Below are positions 42,405 through 51,504 of a stretch of 64,000 nucleotides of DNA, piece after piece. The notes below the pieces were generated by a model, which saw nothing but the letters and a program-made list of their open reading frames with translations, searched no databases and was not told the DNA's origin. Both the position numbers and the translations under genes were made by a program. Source of the DNA: Ensifer sp. IC3342 (GTDB taxonomy: Bacteria; Pseudomonadota; Alphaproteobacteria; Rhizobiales; Rhizobiaceae); assembly GCF_020193655.1 (NCBI RefSeq), contig NZ_JADYVE010000001.1:1653111-1717110 (forward strand), in the 5' to 3' direction. Position 1 is the stretch's first letter. The number at the start of each line of letters is the position of its first letter.

Positions 42405-42611
42405 TCAATTCCATGTCTGACGCCGGTACCAGTCGTCGATATCGCGTCTTACAAGGTCCTTTTCGATGCCGTAGCGTTGCTGGATCTTGCCTTCCAATTG
42501 CTCGCGCTTGCCCGCGATCTCATCGAGATCGTCGTCGGTAAGCCGTCCCCATTGCTCTTTGATCTTTCCCTTGACCTGCTTCCAATTGCCTTCCACACGA
42601 TTCCAATCCAT
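42405..42611 (-). CDS. CsbD-family stress protein
   Basis: A 68-residue protein with the full CsbD signature: MDWNRVEGNWKQVKGKIKEQ, then WGRLTDDDLDEIAGKREQL and a C-terminal YGIEKD segment. CsbD proteins are small, hydrophilic, helical and strongly induced by general stress sigma factors (SigB in Bacillus, EcfG in alphaproteobacteria). Their biochemical function is unknown. An EcfG-type promoter lies at 42648-42672. Confidence 0.9.
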   Translation of the reverse strand: MDWNRVEGNWKQVKGKIKEQWGRLTDDDLDEIAGKREQLEGKIQQRYGIEKDLVRRDIDDWYRRQTWN

Positions 42612-42647
42612 GACTATCTCCTAGTCGTTTTGTTTGCCTTATGCTGG

Positions 42648-42672
42648 AACCGCTATGGCGGATTTTGGTTCC
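42648..42672 (-). promoter_or_regulatory. EcfG/RpoE2-type promoter for the CsbD gene
   Basis: Minus strand GGAAC (42672-42668), 17 bases, GTT (42650-42648). It is 36 bases from the ATG at 42611. This is the last such box before the tRNA gene. Confidence 0.8.
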
Positions 42673-43407
42673 TGCTGCATGTCGCGGCTCCACCTGCACC
42701 TCGATCCGGGAACAAAGATTTTGGTCGGTCGTTAGCCGCGAAATACTGGGTTCGGGTGTTTCGCTGGAGGTTCGAAATCCCGTCGGTGCCGATCGCGGTC
42801 TCCCTTGCGACAGGTGCCGCCAATGGCTGCATGCCGACCCAGTGGCCTAATCCTCACTTCCGCGGCCCGCCGGAAAGGTCAGCGACGTAGAGAAGATCGC
42901 TCAGGAGCTCACCCACCGATAACGTCGCATTTACGAGCGTTGTGGAGAACCGGGGCAGCGCCAAAGCGTTGGCGGACACAAGCATGTGCTCTGCAAAACG
43001 TGTCACAAGATGTATGTCGACCTGATTTGGTTGGAGAGCATAAAACCTGCTCTCGCGGCCGCGATCCGCGATTTCATTGACGGTAAAATCCTGTCGCTCG
43101 CCGATCGCAACAATGACGCCGTCGACGAATTCGTGCGGGGTCGATTGCCGCATACCGGACGCCGACGCATATGCATGGCACTCACGCTGGTGCGTGCGGA
43201 AATCTATCTGGCGGTTGCGCGGCCGGAAATGTCGCGACGGTGGCGCGATCTCTGAAAGTCTTGGCGGCCCAGGCAATTGGATTTGCGATACGTGCAAAGC
43301 AACTGAGCTGTGATTGATCTGTGACGAAATATTAAATGAAGATAATATACTAGTCGACGCAGTTGACAAAAATATCCAACGTTTTCAAGTGGATAAGGGG
43401 ATGGGGT
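42673..43407. other. Gene-poor stretch between the stress island and tRNA-Lys
   Basis: No supported gene. An 89-codon plus-strand frame (42986-43255) and an overlapping 171-codon minus-strand frame (42854-43369) are open, but neither has a recognisable domain or clear ribosome site. From about 43310 to 43380 the sequence turns AT-rich, unlike the rest of the island. It may be decayed island-edge DNA. Confidence 0.4.
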
Positions 43408-43483
43408 TGGTGAGCGCGCAGGGATTCGAACCCTGGACCTACTGATTAAAAGTCAGTTGCTCTACCGACTGAGCTACGCGCTC
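43408..43483 (-). tRNA. tRNA-Lys (anticodon UUU)
   Basis: 76 bases including an encoded CCA. The acceptor stem GAGCGCG pairs with CGCGCTC. The D-arm reads GTAGCTCAGTCGGTAGAGC. The anticodon arm is CTGACTTTTAATCAG with anticodon TTT. The T-arm contains GGTTCGAACCC. The 3' end faces the accessory half of the window, the orientation expected when mobile DNA inserts at a tRNA gene. Confidence 0.95.
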
Positions 43484-43734
43484 CCCCGCCGCGGCCGCAA
43501 AGCCCGGCGGAAGTGGGCGGACATATGCACGCGAGCTTCGCTGCGGTCAACCAAAAAAATGCGTATACCACGCTTATGCATCCGGAGCGAAGCAATCGCA
43601 AAGCGAGAATGCGGTCGATTTGCATAAGTCGCTTGGCTGCATTCCAGAGAAGCGGGCTTCCATCTATCAGGTTTCGGTCAAGGATCGGGCGCGCGTGCGG
43701 CAAAATGATCGCCAAAAGGTGATTGGTTTCGCTG

Positions 43735-43750
43735 TATACGTCTACGTATA
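43735..43750. promoter_or_regulatory. Palindrome upstream of ccdA
   Basis: TATACG-TCTA-CGTATA is a perfect 6-base inverted repeat, 35 bases before the ccdA start, in an otherwise gene-free stretch (43484-43785). It could be an operator for a dimeric regulator. No partner gene is evident. Confidence 0.35.
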
Positions 43751-43785
43751 GAGAGACGATATGCCGAGTGCCGGAGTTCTAGCCG

Positions 43786-44532
43786 TTGTCGATTGCCGAT
43801 ATTTCCATCTGGACTGCCATCCTCGCGGGCGCTCTGTCCTTTCTTTCGCCCTGCGTCCTGCCACTCGTCCCTCCGTACCTCTGCTATATGGCCGGCGTCT
43901 CCGTTGACCAGTTTCGCGGTGGTGATGCCGTTGCAATCGCCAGCACCCGGCGCGCCGTGCTACCGGCGGCCCTGTTCTTCACGCTTGGCTTTGCGACGGT
44001 CTTTGTGGCGCTCGGGGCGGGGGCGTCGTCGATCGGCCTCTTGTTGCGGCAATACATCGATCTGCTGTCGCGCATCGGTGGCATCATCATCATCTTGATG
44101 GGGTTGCATTTCCTCGGCGTTTTCCGCATCGGGCTGCTTGCCCGTGAGGCGCGCTTCCAAGGGGGCGGCAAGCCTGCGACTCTGTCTGGCGCCTATGTCA
44201 TGGGCCTCGCCTTCGCCTTCGGCTGGACACCCTGTATCGGCCCTGTTCTCGGTACCATTCTCGGGGTCGCGGCCGCGCGCGACACCGTAAGCGACGGCGC
44301 GCTGCTGTTGGCGATCTATTCACTTGGTCTTGCGGTTCCGTTCTGGATCGCGGCCGGGTTTTCCGGGGCGTTCATGCATTTTCTCTCGCGCTTCCGGCGT
44401 CATCTCGGTCTCGTCGAGAAACTGATGGGCGCGCTGCTCGTCCTGGCGGGCCTCGCCTTCCTCTTCGGCTTCATCAGTTCGGTCGCGATCTGGTTCCAGC
44501 AGACCTTTCCCATCCTGATGCAAATCGGCTAA
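43786..44532 (+). CDS. ccdA: Cytochrome c biogenesis protein CcdA
   Basis: A 248-residue membrane protein with six helices, the CcdA/DsbD-type thiol reductant transporter that keeps apocytochrome c cysteines reduced. The active cysteines lie in helix I (LSPCVLPLVPPYLCYM, C23 and C33) and in GWTPCIGPVLG. The reading frame begins at TTG 43786 with GGAG about 11 bases upstream; no better in-frame start is seen. It probably serves the whole cytochrome complement of the cell. It is followed by the AEC transporter gene after 27 bases. Confidence 0.85.
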   Translation: MSIADISIWTAILAGALSFLSPCVLPLVPPYLCYMAGVSVDQFRGGDAVAIASTRRAVLPAALFFTLGFATVFVALGAGASSIGLLLRQYIDLLSRIGGIIIILMGLHFLGVFRIGLLAREARFQGGGKPATLSGAYVMGLAFAFGWTPCIGPVLGTILGVAAARDTVSDGALLLAIYSLGLAVPFWIAAGFSGAFMHFLSRFRRHLGLVEKLMGALLVLAGLAFLFGFISSVAIWFQQTFPILMQIG

Positions 44533-44559
44533 GCACCGCCGCAGGCAAGGGGAGGGGAC

Positions 44560-45522
44560 ATGACGGAAATTGCGGGCCTCGTGCTGCCCTTCTTCGGGCT
44601 GATCTTTCTCGGCTACCTCACTGCTCGCCTCGTCGATCATCCCGGCGAGGCGATGGGTTGGCTGAACACGTTCATTGTCTACCTGGCTCTGCCCGCGCTT
44701 TTCTTCAAGCTCGTCTCGCGCACACCCGTCGAAGAACTGACGCGCGCAGACTTTATCCTGACCAGTGTGGGGACGACCTATGTGATCTTTGCCCTGATCT
44801 TCTCGGTCGGCCTGATTCTACGGCGGAACACCATTGCGGAGGCGACGATCCAGGGATTTGCCGCCGCCTATGGCAATATCGGCTATATGGGGCCGGGGCT
44901 GGCGCTGCTTGCGCTCGGCGAAGCTGCGGCCGTTCCCGTTGCACTGATCTTCTGCTTCGAGAACGCGGCGCACTTTACTGTTGCGCCGGCAATGATGGCG
45001 GCCGTGGGCGGCCGGAAGGAGCCGCCCGCTGCTCTCGCGCTTGGCATCATGCGAAGGATCGCGCTGCATCCGTTTATTCTGTCGACATTGGCCGGTGTCG
45101 TCGCCGCATTCTTCGCGATACAGCCACCGGTGCCGGTTCAGCGGCTGATCGACTATCTGGCGCAGGCGGCCGCTCCTTGCGCGCTGTTTGCCATGGGCGT
45201 TACCCTGGCGCTGCGGCCAATCAAGCGGATCCCGGTCGAAATCGGCTACATCGTCCCGGTGAAGCTCGTGCTCCACCCCGTGTTGATGTATGCCGCGCTC
45301 AGCCTTGGCGGTGGATATGATCCCATCTGGGTGCAGACGGCTGTGCTGCTCGCATCGCTGCCGACGGCGACGAACGTCTTCGTGATCGCGCACCAGTACC
45401 ACGTCTGGCAGGAGCGCGCCTCGGCAACAATCCTCATCACGACGCTGCTTTCGGTCGCGACCGTAACCGGCTTGCTTTTTCTCATCCGGTCAGGCGCCCT
45501 TCCGGCTGATCTTTTCCCGTAG
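44560..45522 (+). CDS. AEC (auxin efflux carrier) family transporter
   Basis: A 320-residue membrane protein with about ten helices in two halves, as in AEC permeases, starting MTEIAGLVLPFFGLIFLGY. The characteristic GYMGPGLAL in the first half and the LPTATNVFVIAHQY crossover in the second are present. Members export malonate, malate or auxin-like acids; the substrate is not predictable. A GGGGAGGGGA ribosome site precedes the ATG. Its last 33 bases overlap the end of the convergent UbiH-family gene. Confidence 0.85.
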   Translation: MTEIAGLVLPFFGLIFLGYLTARLVDHPGEAMGWLNTFIVYLALPALFFKLVSRTPVEELTRADFILTSVGTTYVIFALIFSVGLILRRNTIAEATIQGFAAAYGNIGYMGPGLALLALGEAAAVPVALIFCFENAAHFTVAPAMMAAVGGRKEPPAALALGIMRRIALHPFILSTLAGVVAAFFAIQPPVPVQRLIDYLAQAAAPCALFAMGVTLALRPIKRIPVEIGYIVPVKLVLHPVLMYAALSLGGGYDPIWVQTAVLLASLPTATNVFVIAHQYHVWQERASATILITTLLSVATVTGLLFLIRSGALPADLFP

Positions 45523-46701
45523 GCTCTCCTTGAGCGCGTGAATGGCGCTGCCGGGATGAATGCCTTCGCGCATCAGCAGCCCGCGAAGTGGGCCGGCGGA
45601 CGAGAGCAGGTGCAGGCCGACTGCGCGCAGCGCCTGAACTGGAAGGAATCCGGAGAGCAGCGAGCGGTTGAGAACATCCACGCTCGCGGTTCTGCTGACG
45701 ATATCAATCCGTCTGCGGCTGTCGAATTTATCACCGGTGTCGGCCGGCAGTTTACCGCCGGTCGCCGGTCCGACGAGTTCGACCAGCGTCATGACATCGC
45801 GCAGGCTCAAGTTAAGGCCCTGCGCCCCGATCGGCGGAAAGGCATGGGCAGCTTCGCCAACCAGCATGGCGCGTCCCTTGCCGAAGCGGCGGGCCGTCAT
45901 GCCCGAGAGCGGGAAGGATTGCGGGATGCCTTCTGCTGTAACCTTGCCGAGTATCGATTGCAGCCGATCCTCGATCGTCCGCGAAAGCATATCCGGCGGG
46001 AGCTTCAGTGTCTCTTCCGCATCGCGTGGTTTCTGGACCCAGACGAGACTCGAACGGTTGCCGGGAAGCGGAACCTGCGTGAACGGACCGGCTTCGGTGT
46101 GAAACTCGGTCGATACGTCCTGGTGCGGAAGTTCATGGCCAAAATTCAAGACGACAGCCGTCTGCGGATAGGACCATGTGTGCACGGAGATGCCCGCTGC
46201 CTCGCGCACAGCAGAGCGCCGGCCATCGGCGCCGATGATCAGATCGGTAGAGATCGTTCTCCCGTCGTCGAGGCCGATCCGCACTTCCTCGTCTTCGAAT
46301 TCGAAGGTCGCAGCCGCCATGGTCATCCGATCGAGCGTCGGCAAGCTGGCTTCATGCTTCTCCAGAATTTCCAGGAAGGGCGCATTTGGAATGTTGTAGC
46401 CGAAGGCGTCCAATCCCACTTCCGCGGCCCTGAAATTGACCGGCGGGGCACGCAGCAGACGCTTTGTGCCGTCGATGATATGAATGGCGACGAGCGGCGC
46501 TGTTAGTGGCACGATCTCAGCCCAGAGATCGAGCTGCTTGAGGTATTCGATCGACTGATCCATGAGCGCCGTCGTGCGCCCGTCGGCGATCGCAGGCTTT
46601 GGCCCGATCAGCGCGACCCGGTGACCGTTTCGCGCCAGCGCGATTGCGGCGAGCGAACCTGCGAGGCCCGCTCCGATGATGACGATGTCATAGTGATCCA
46701 T
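45490..46701 (-). CDS. UbiH/UbiF-family FAD monooxygenase
   Basis: A 403-residue FAD-dependent hydroxylase. The N-terminal FAD motif is VIIGAGLAGSLAAIALA, the middle motif is DLIIGADGRRSAVREAAGI, and the second FAD motif is GRAMLVGEAAHAFPPIGAQGLNLSLRD, all diagnostic of ubiquinone-ring hydroxylases. It is likely one of the ubiquinone biosynthesis monooxygenases. ATG 46701 is chosen because the FAD motif follows at the usual distance; an in-frame ATG 27 bases earlier exists. Confidence 0.85.
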   Translation of the reverse strand: MDHYDIVIIGAGLAGSLAAIALARNGHRVALIGPKPAIADGRTTALMDQSIEYLKQLDLWAEIVPLTAPLVAIHIIDGTKRLLRAPPVNFRAAEVGLDAFGYNIPNAPFLEILEKHEASLPTLDRMTMAAATFEFEDEEVRIGLDDGRTISTDLIIGADGRRSAVREAAGISVHTWSYPQTAVVLNFGHELPHQDVSTEFHTEAGPFTQVPLPGNRSSLVWVQKPRDAEETLKLPPDMLSRTIEDRLQSILGKVTAEGIPQSFPLSGMTARRFGKGRAMLVGEAAHAFPPIGAQGLNLSLRDVMTLVELVGPATGGKLPADTGDKFDSRRRIDIVSRTASVDVLNRSLLSGFLPVQALRAVGLHLLSSAGPLRGLLMREGIHPGSAIHALKESLREKISRKGA

Positions 46702-46787
46702 AACCGGCAGGGGCCTCTTCCCGCGCATACTTGCGCATTCTCTTGCTGCATCGTCCCTTAAATCGGAAATCGATCTAAGGACAGAAT

Positions 46788-46855
46788 CATGCAGCTCTTC
46801 AAAGTGCTACAGCGACCTTTGTGTGTCCGATTGGACGCGCGGCGCTATGAACTCT
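46788..46855 (+). repeat. Palindromic intergenic repeat, copy 1
   Basis: About 68 bases with the core GTGCTACAGCGACCTTTGTG and ending GACGCGCGGCGCT. It is the same element as at 53552-53618 in opposite orientation. It lies in the 382-base intergenic region 46702-47083, which is otherwise without a gene. It resembles the abundant palindromic intergenic elements of Rhizobiaceae. Confidence 0.75.
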
Positions 46856-47083
46856 CGGTAATCGTTCTACTCGCATAGCTCATTGAAATAAATGGGCTGA
46901 ATCAGAGCGGAAGCAAGCGCCGCATGTCCACAGGACAATTCCTTTACAATGATTTTGCAGTTGAATTTTGCTGGCGATGCATTGCAAACGGTGCATATTA
47001 CGGCCAAAGCGCCAGCGATGCGGTCGAGGTGTGGCCTCTTGGTCGCGCAAAAGGCGGGATATAGGGGATAGGCGGCGTCGCCC

Positions 47084-47809
47084 ATGAAGTTCTTTAACTA
47101 CAGAAGAGTTCCCTATGCGGAAATCAGGGCGTTTTCCGTACACATTCTGACGGCCTCCGGTTCGTTCCTGGCTTTCCTTGGGGTCGTCGCGGCGGCCGAA
47201 CATCGCTTCGTCGACATGTTCTGGTGGCTCGGGCTGGCGCTTCTCGTCGATGGCATCGACGGGCCCATTGCACGCAAGGTGCAGGTCAAGGAAGTGCTGC
47301 CCAACTGGTCGGGCGACACGCTCGACAACGTCATAGACTACGTGACCTACGTCTTGCTGCCCGCATTCGCGCTCTATCAAAGCGGTATGATCGGCGAGCC
47401 TTGGTCCTTCGTGGCCGCGGGTGCCATCGTCGTGTCGAGCGCGATCTATTACGCGGACATGGGAATGAAGACAGAAGAGTACTTCTTTTCCGGATTCCCG
47501 GTCGTCTGGAACATGGTCGTTTTCACGCTCTTCGTCATCCAGGCGAGCGAAGTGACGGCGTCGATCGTCGTTTTCCTTTCCGTCGTGCTGACGTTCCTGC
47601 CGATCAATTTTCTCCATCCCGTGCGCGTCGAAAGGCTGAGGCCGCTCAACCTCGGCGTTTTCCTGGCCTGGTCTGCGCTCGGCATGTATGCTCTGCTTCT
47701 GCATTTCGAGACACCCGACTGGGTGGCTGTTGGCGTCGTAGCGACCGGGCTTTATCTCTACGTCATCGGTTTTGTTCTGCAGATATTTCCCAATCTCGGC
47801 CGCGCGTAG
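47084..47809 (+). CDS. pcs: Phosphatidylcholine synthase
   Basis: A 241-residue CDP-alcohol phosphotransferase with about eight membrane helices. The active-site motif DGIDGPIARKVQVKE followed by GDTLDNVID is the Pcs variant of D-G-x2-A-R-x-G-x3-D-x3-D. Pcs condenses choline directly with CDP-diacylglycerol, the pathway first described in Sinorhizobium meliloti. Its presence supports a rhizobial or related host-associated alphaproteobacterium. The start ATG 47084 follows a GC-rich leader; the quinone oxidoreductase gene lies 9 bases downstream. Confidence 0.9.
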   Translation: MKFFNYRRVPYAEIRAFSVHILTASGSFLAFLGVVAAAEHRFVDMFWWLGLALLVDGIDGPIARKVQVKEVLPNWSGDTLDNVIDYVTYVLLPAFALYQSGMIGEPWSFVAAGAIVVSSAIYYADMGMKTEEYFFSGFPVVWNMVVFTLFVIQASEVTASIVVFLSVVLTFLPINFLHPVRVERLRPLNLGVFLAWSALGMYALLLHFETPDWVAVGVVATGLYLYVIGFVLQIFPNLGRA

Positions 47810-47818
47810 GAGTTGACC

Positions 47819-48796
47819 ATGGCACAGGCGATCGTTGTTCGCGAACTCGGTGGACCTGAGGTCCTGAAGCTGGAAGGGGTGACACTCTCAGCGCCCGGGC
47901 CTGGCGAGGTCCAGATCCGGCAGGTGGCAGTCGGCCTCAACTTCATCGACGTCTATTTCCGCACCGGCCTCTACAAGTCGGCAACCGGCTTGCCATTCAT
48001 TCCGGGCAAGGAGGGAGCGGGCATCGTCACCGCCGTGGGTGACGGAGTGAATATGTTCTCGATCGGCGACCGCGTTGCCTACGCGTCGGCCGATGGCGCC
48101 TATGCGAGCGAACGCAATGTCGAGGCATCGCAATTGGTCAAGGTCCCGGATGGGATCAGCCTGGAAACGGCGGCTGCGATGATGCTTAAGGGCATGACCG
48201 CCCAATATTTGCTCAATCAGACCTTCAAGGTTGGCCCGGAGACGACATTGCTCTTCCACGCGGCAGCGGGCGGCGTCGGTCTGATTGCCGGGCAGTGGGC
48301 GAAGGCGCTGGGCGCGACCGTGATTGGCACGGCCGGCTCGCAGGAGAAGATCGATCTGGCGCTCGCTCACGGCTACGACCATGTTATTGACTACCGCACT
48401 GACAATTTCGTCGCGCGCGTCAAAGAGCTGACTGGCGGCCGTGGCGTCGATGTCGTTTACGATTCGGTCGGTCGCGATACCTACCCGGCCTCGCTTGACT
48501 GCCTGAAGCCGCGCGGGCTCTGGGTCAGCTTCGGCAACTCGTCCGGGCCGGTGGAGGCGTTCAGCATCGGTGTCCTGGCGCAGAAGGGCTCGCTCTTTGC
48601 GACGCGCCCGACTCTCTTCAGTTACGTCTCGACGCGAGCGGCCTTGGAGGCGTGCGCAAATTCCCTGTTTGATGTTGTGCAAAGCAACAAAGTGCGTATC
48701 AATATCAATCAGACCTATCCGCTCGCCGAGGCTGGCCGGGCGCATACGGATCTGGAAACAAGAAAAACGAGTGGAACGACGTTGTTGATTCCGTGA
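47819..48796 (+). CDS. qor: NADPH:quinone oxidoreductase (zeta-crystallin type)
   Basis: A 325-residue MDR protein without zinc sites, as expected of quinone oxidoreductases. It has VGLNFIDVYFRTGLY near the N-terminus, HAAAGGVGLIAGQWAKALGA as the NADPH-binding motif, and VDVVYDSVG later. It reduces quinones by one or two electrons. ATG 47819 has AGGAG 7 bases upstream; the listed frame opens at a TTG six bases earlier. It follows pcs closely and may be co-transcribed. Confidence 0.85.
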   Translation: MAQAIVVRELGGPEVLKLEGVTLSAPGPGEVQIRQVAVGLNFIDVYFRTGLYKSATGLPFIPGKEGAGIVTAVGDGVNMFSIGDRVAYASADGAYASERNVEASQLVKVPDGISLETAAAMMLKGMTAQYLLNQTFKVGPETTLLFHAAAGGVGLIAGQWAKALGATVIGTAGSQEKIDLALAHGYDHVIDYRTDNFVARVKELTGGRGVDVVYDSVGRDTYPASLDCLKPRGLWVSFGNSSGPVEAFSIGVLAQKGSLFATRPTLFSYVSTRAALEACANSLFDVVQSNKVRININQTYPLAEAGRAHTDLETRKTSGTTLLIP

Positions 48797-48845
48797 CCGA
48801 AACCTGAAGGTGGGCGGGGATCAAAAGAGGGGAAAAGAGGGCAGC

Positions 48846-50420
48846 GTGCCTGGTAAGGGACAAACTGCGAGCGGTCCGTTGTTGGCCGTGAGCAACGTGA
48901 CGAAATTGTTCGGCTCGTTCGCAGCCTGCAACGCGATCAATCTGCAGATAGAGCCCGGGGAAATCCACGCCTTGCTTGGCGAGAACGGGGCCGGCAAGTC
49001 TACCCTGGTGAAAATGCTGTTCGGTGTGCTCGCGCCCACGGCCGGCGAGATCACGTGGCAGGGTGAACCGGTGCGCATCGGCAGCCCTGGTGACGCGCGC
49101 AAGCTCGGCATCGGCATGGTTTTCCAGCACTTTTCCTTGTTTGAGGCGCTGACTGTCGCAGAGAATATCGCGCTTTCGATGGATCGAAACGTCTCACTTG
49201 CCCGCGTCGCGGACGAGGCGTCGCGGCTTTCGCACGCCTATGGTCTGCCTCTCGACCCCAAGGCGCATGTCGCGGATCTTTCCGTCGGCGAGCGCCAGCG
49301 GATCGAGATCGTGCGTGCACTCTTGCAAAATCCGCAGTTAATCATTCTCGACGAGCCAACCTCGGTGCTGACGCCGCAGGAGGCCGACCGCCTGTTCGAG
49401 ACGCTTCGGAAACTGAAGTCGGAAGGGCGCTCGGTCCTCTATATCAGCCATCGTCTCGAGGAGGTGCAGCGCCTTTGCGACCGGGCGACGGTTCTGAGAC
49501 ATGGCAAGGTGACGGGAGCTTGTGATCCCCGGGCGGAAACACCGGCCTCGTTGGCGCGGATGATGGTCGGAAGCGATGTCGCGCCGGTGACCCCGGAAGG
49601 CACGAGCATGAAGGGCGACGTGCAGTTGGAGGCGCGCCATCTTTCGGTTGCGGCGCGTACGCCTTTTGCGGTTTCGCTGAAGAACATCTGTCTTAAGGTT
49701 CGGGCCGGTGAAGTGCTGGCGATCGCCGGTGTGGCCGGCAATGGCCAGAGCGAACTCTTCGATGCCCTTTCGGGCGAGTATCCGGTCGCGGACGACAACG
49801 CAGTGCTGATACGGCAGAGGCCGGTTGGAACGAGGAATATCAACGCGCGACGTCTCATGGGCGCCGGTTTCGTTCCGGAGGAGCGGCATGGGCACGCGGC
49901 CGTTGCGGCGCTTTCCTTGTCGGACAATCTGGTCCTAGCACGCAATCAATCCGACAAGCGGGCGTTTCTCGGCGGCGGATTCCTCAGGATTATTCGCCAG
50001 AGCGCGGTGAAGGCTGCGACGAGGCGAATTTCCGAGGCGATGGATGTTCGCAAGAGCGGCGAGGATCCTCCGGCGGGTTCACTCTCGGGCGGCAACCTGC
50101 AGAAATTCATTGTCGGCCGCGAACTCGATCGCCAACCATCCGTGCTCGTGGTGAACCAACCAACCTGGGGCGTCGACGCGGGGGCGGCAAGCCGTATTCG
50201 CCAGGCCCTGGTCGACCTTGCCAAGGCGGGTTCCGCGGTGCTCGTCATCAGCCAGGACCTGGACGAAATATTCGAGGTGGCGACCGAGATCGCCGTCATT
50301 AGCGAGGGGCGCCTTTCCGATCCCTATCCGGCACGGGAACTGTCACGCGAGAAGATCGGGCTATTGATGGGGGGCATGTACGGCAAGACGGAAGGCGCGG
50401 GAGCGGCACATGCGCATTGA
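48846..50420 (+). CDS. ABC transporter ATP-binding protein (nucleoside/BMP-type importer)
   Basis: A 524-residue protein with two ABC domains. The first has Walker A GENGAGKST, signature LSVGERQR, and Walker B with LIILDEPTSVL. The second has a degenerate Walker A (GVAGNGQSE) and signature LSGGNLQK, the usual asymmetry of sugar/nucleoside importers. With two permeases and a BMP-type binding protein downstream it forms a complete importer, probably for purine nucleosides. The start at GTG 48846 has GAGG 5 bases upstream. It overlaps the first permease gene by 11 bases. Confidence 0.85.
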   Translation: MPGKGQTASGPLLAVSNVTKLFGSFAACNAINLQIEPGEIHALLGENGAGKSTLVKMLFGVLAPTAGEITWQGEPVRIGSPGDARKLGIGMVFQHFSLFEALTVAENIALSMDRNVSLARVADEASRLSHAYGLPLDPKAHVADLSVGERQRIEIVRALLQNPQLIILDEPTSVLTPQEADRLFETLRKLKSEGRSVLYISHRLEEVQRLCDRATVLRHGKVTGACDPRAETPASLARMMVGSDVAPVTPEGTSMKGDVQLEARHLSVAARTPFAVSLKNICLKVRAGEVLAIAGVAGNGQSELFDALSGEYPVADDNAVLIRQRPVGTRNINARRLMGAGFVPEERHGHAAVAALSLSDNLVLARNQSDKRAFLGGGFLRIIRQSAVKAATRRISEAMDVRKSGEDPPAGSLSGGNLQKFIVGRELDRQPSVLVVNQPTWGVDAGAASRIRQALVDLAKAGSAVLVISQDLDEIFEVATEIAVISEGRLSDPYPARELSREKIGLLMGGMYGKTEGAGAAHAH

Positions 50421-51504
50421 ACTCGAAAAACGCGCCAAGGTCTCGGCGCTGTTCTCAATCCTGTCGCCGTTCATTGCCTTCGCGCTGACCATCTTCTTCG
50501 GCGGCATCATGTTCGCGCTGCTCGGCAAAAATCCGGTGACCGCGCTCTACAGCTTCTTCGTCGAGCCGTTGATCGAAGTCTGGTCGCTGCACGAGCTGGC
50601 GATCAAGGCGGCGCCGCTGATCCTGATCGGTGTCGGCCTCTCCGTCTGCTTCCGTTCCAACAACTGGAACATCGGTGCCGAAGGCCAGTTCATCATGGGG
50701 GCGATCGCGGGATCGATCCTGCCCGTCGTCTTCTACGACTGGCAATCGCCGGTGGTGCTGCCGATGATGATGCTGCTCGGCATGCTTGGCGGCGCACTCT
50801 TTGCGGCGATACCGGCCTTCCTCAAGGCACATATGAACACCAACGAGATCTTGACGAGCCTGATGCTGGTCTATGTGGCCCAGCTCTTTCTCGACTGGCT
50901 CGTGCGCGGACCCTGGCGCAATCCGCAGGGCATGAACTTCCCGGAAACCAGGGCTTTCGGGCCTGACGCGATCCTGCCCGAAATGCTCGCTTCCGGACGC
51001 ACCCACTGGGGCTTCGCCTTCGCCATCCTTGCCGCGGTTCTGGTCTGGTTCATGATGCGTTATACGCTGCGGGGATTCGAGATCACCGTGCTTGGCCAAT
51101 CCGCGCGGGCAGGGCGCTTTGCCGGCTTTTCGTCGCGCAAGATGATCTGGTTTTCGATGCTGTTCTCGGGAGCACTGGCAGGGCTTGCCGGCATCGCGGA
51201 AGTGAGCGGCGCGATCCAGCAACTGCGGCCGGTGATTTCGCCCGGCTACGGCTTCACGGCAATCATCGTCGCCTTCCTCGGTCGCCTCAATCCGCTCGGC
51301 ATCATCGCCGCCGGCCTCGTCCTGGCATTGACCTATCTCGGCGGCGAGGCGGCACAGCTCTCGATCGGCGTATCTGAAAAGGTCACGCGTGTCTTCCAGG
51401 GGCTGCTGCTGTTCTTCGTGCTGTCCTGCGACACGCTCATTCATTATCGCATAAGGCTCGTGTGGGAGAGGCTCGCCGCGATAAAGACGGATGGGAGCCA
51501 CTGA
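50410..51504 (+). CDS. ABC transporter permease (nucleoside/BMP-type)
   Basis: A 364-residue BPD_transp_2-type permease with about ten helices. The family motif is seen in FRSNNWNIGAEGQFIMGAIAG and in GALAGLAGIAEVSGAIQQL. It pairs with the second permease to form the membrane channel. It overlaps the ATP-binding gene and shares TGATG with the next gene. Confidence 0.85.
   Translation: MRIELEKRAKVSALFSILSPFIAFALTIFFGGIMFALLGKNPVTALYSFFVEPLIEVWSLHELAIKAAPLILIGVGLSVCFRSNNWNIGAEGQFIMGAIAGSILPVVFYDWQSPVVLPMMMLLGMLGGALFAAIPAFLKAHMNTNEILTSLMLVYVAQLFLDWLVRGPWRNPQGMNFPETRAFGPDAILPEMLASGRTHWGFAFAILAAVLVWFMMRYTLRGFEITVLGQSARAGRFAGFSSRKMIWFSMLFSGALAGLAGIAEVSGAIQQLRPVISPGYGFTAIIVAFLGRLNPLGIIAAGLVLALTYLGGEAAQLSIGVSEKVTRVFQGLLLFFVLSCDTLIHYRIRLVWERLAAIKTDGSH

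Noticed and set aside
42854..43369. 171-codon minus-strand frame and overlapping 89-codon plus-strand frame
   Set aside because: The two overlap each other. Neither has a recognisable domain, a clear ribosome site or a stress box, so neither is called as a gene.
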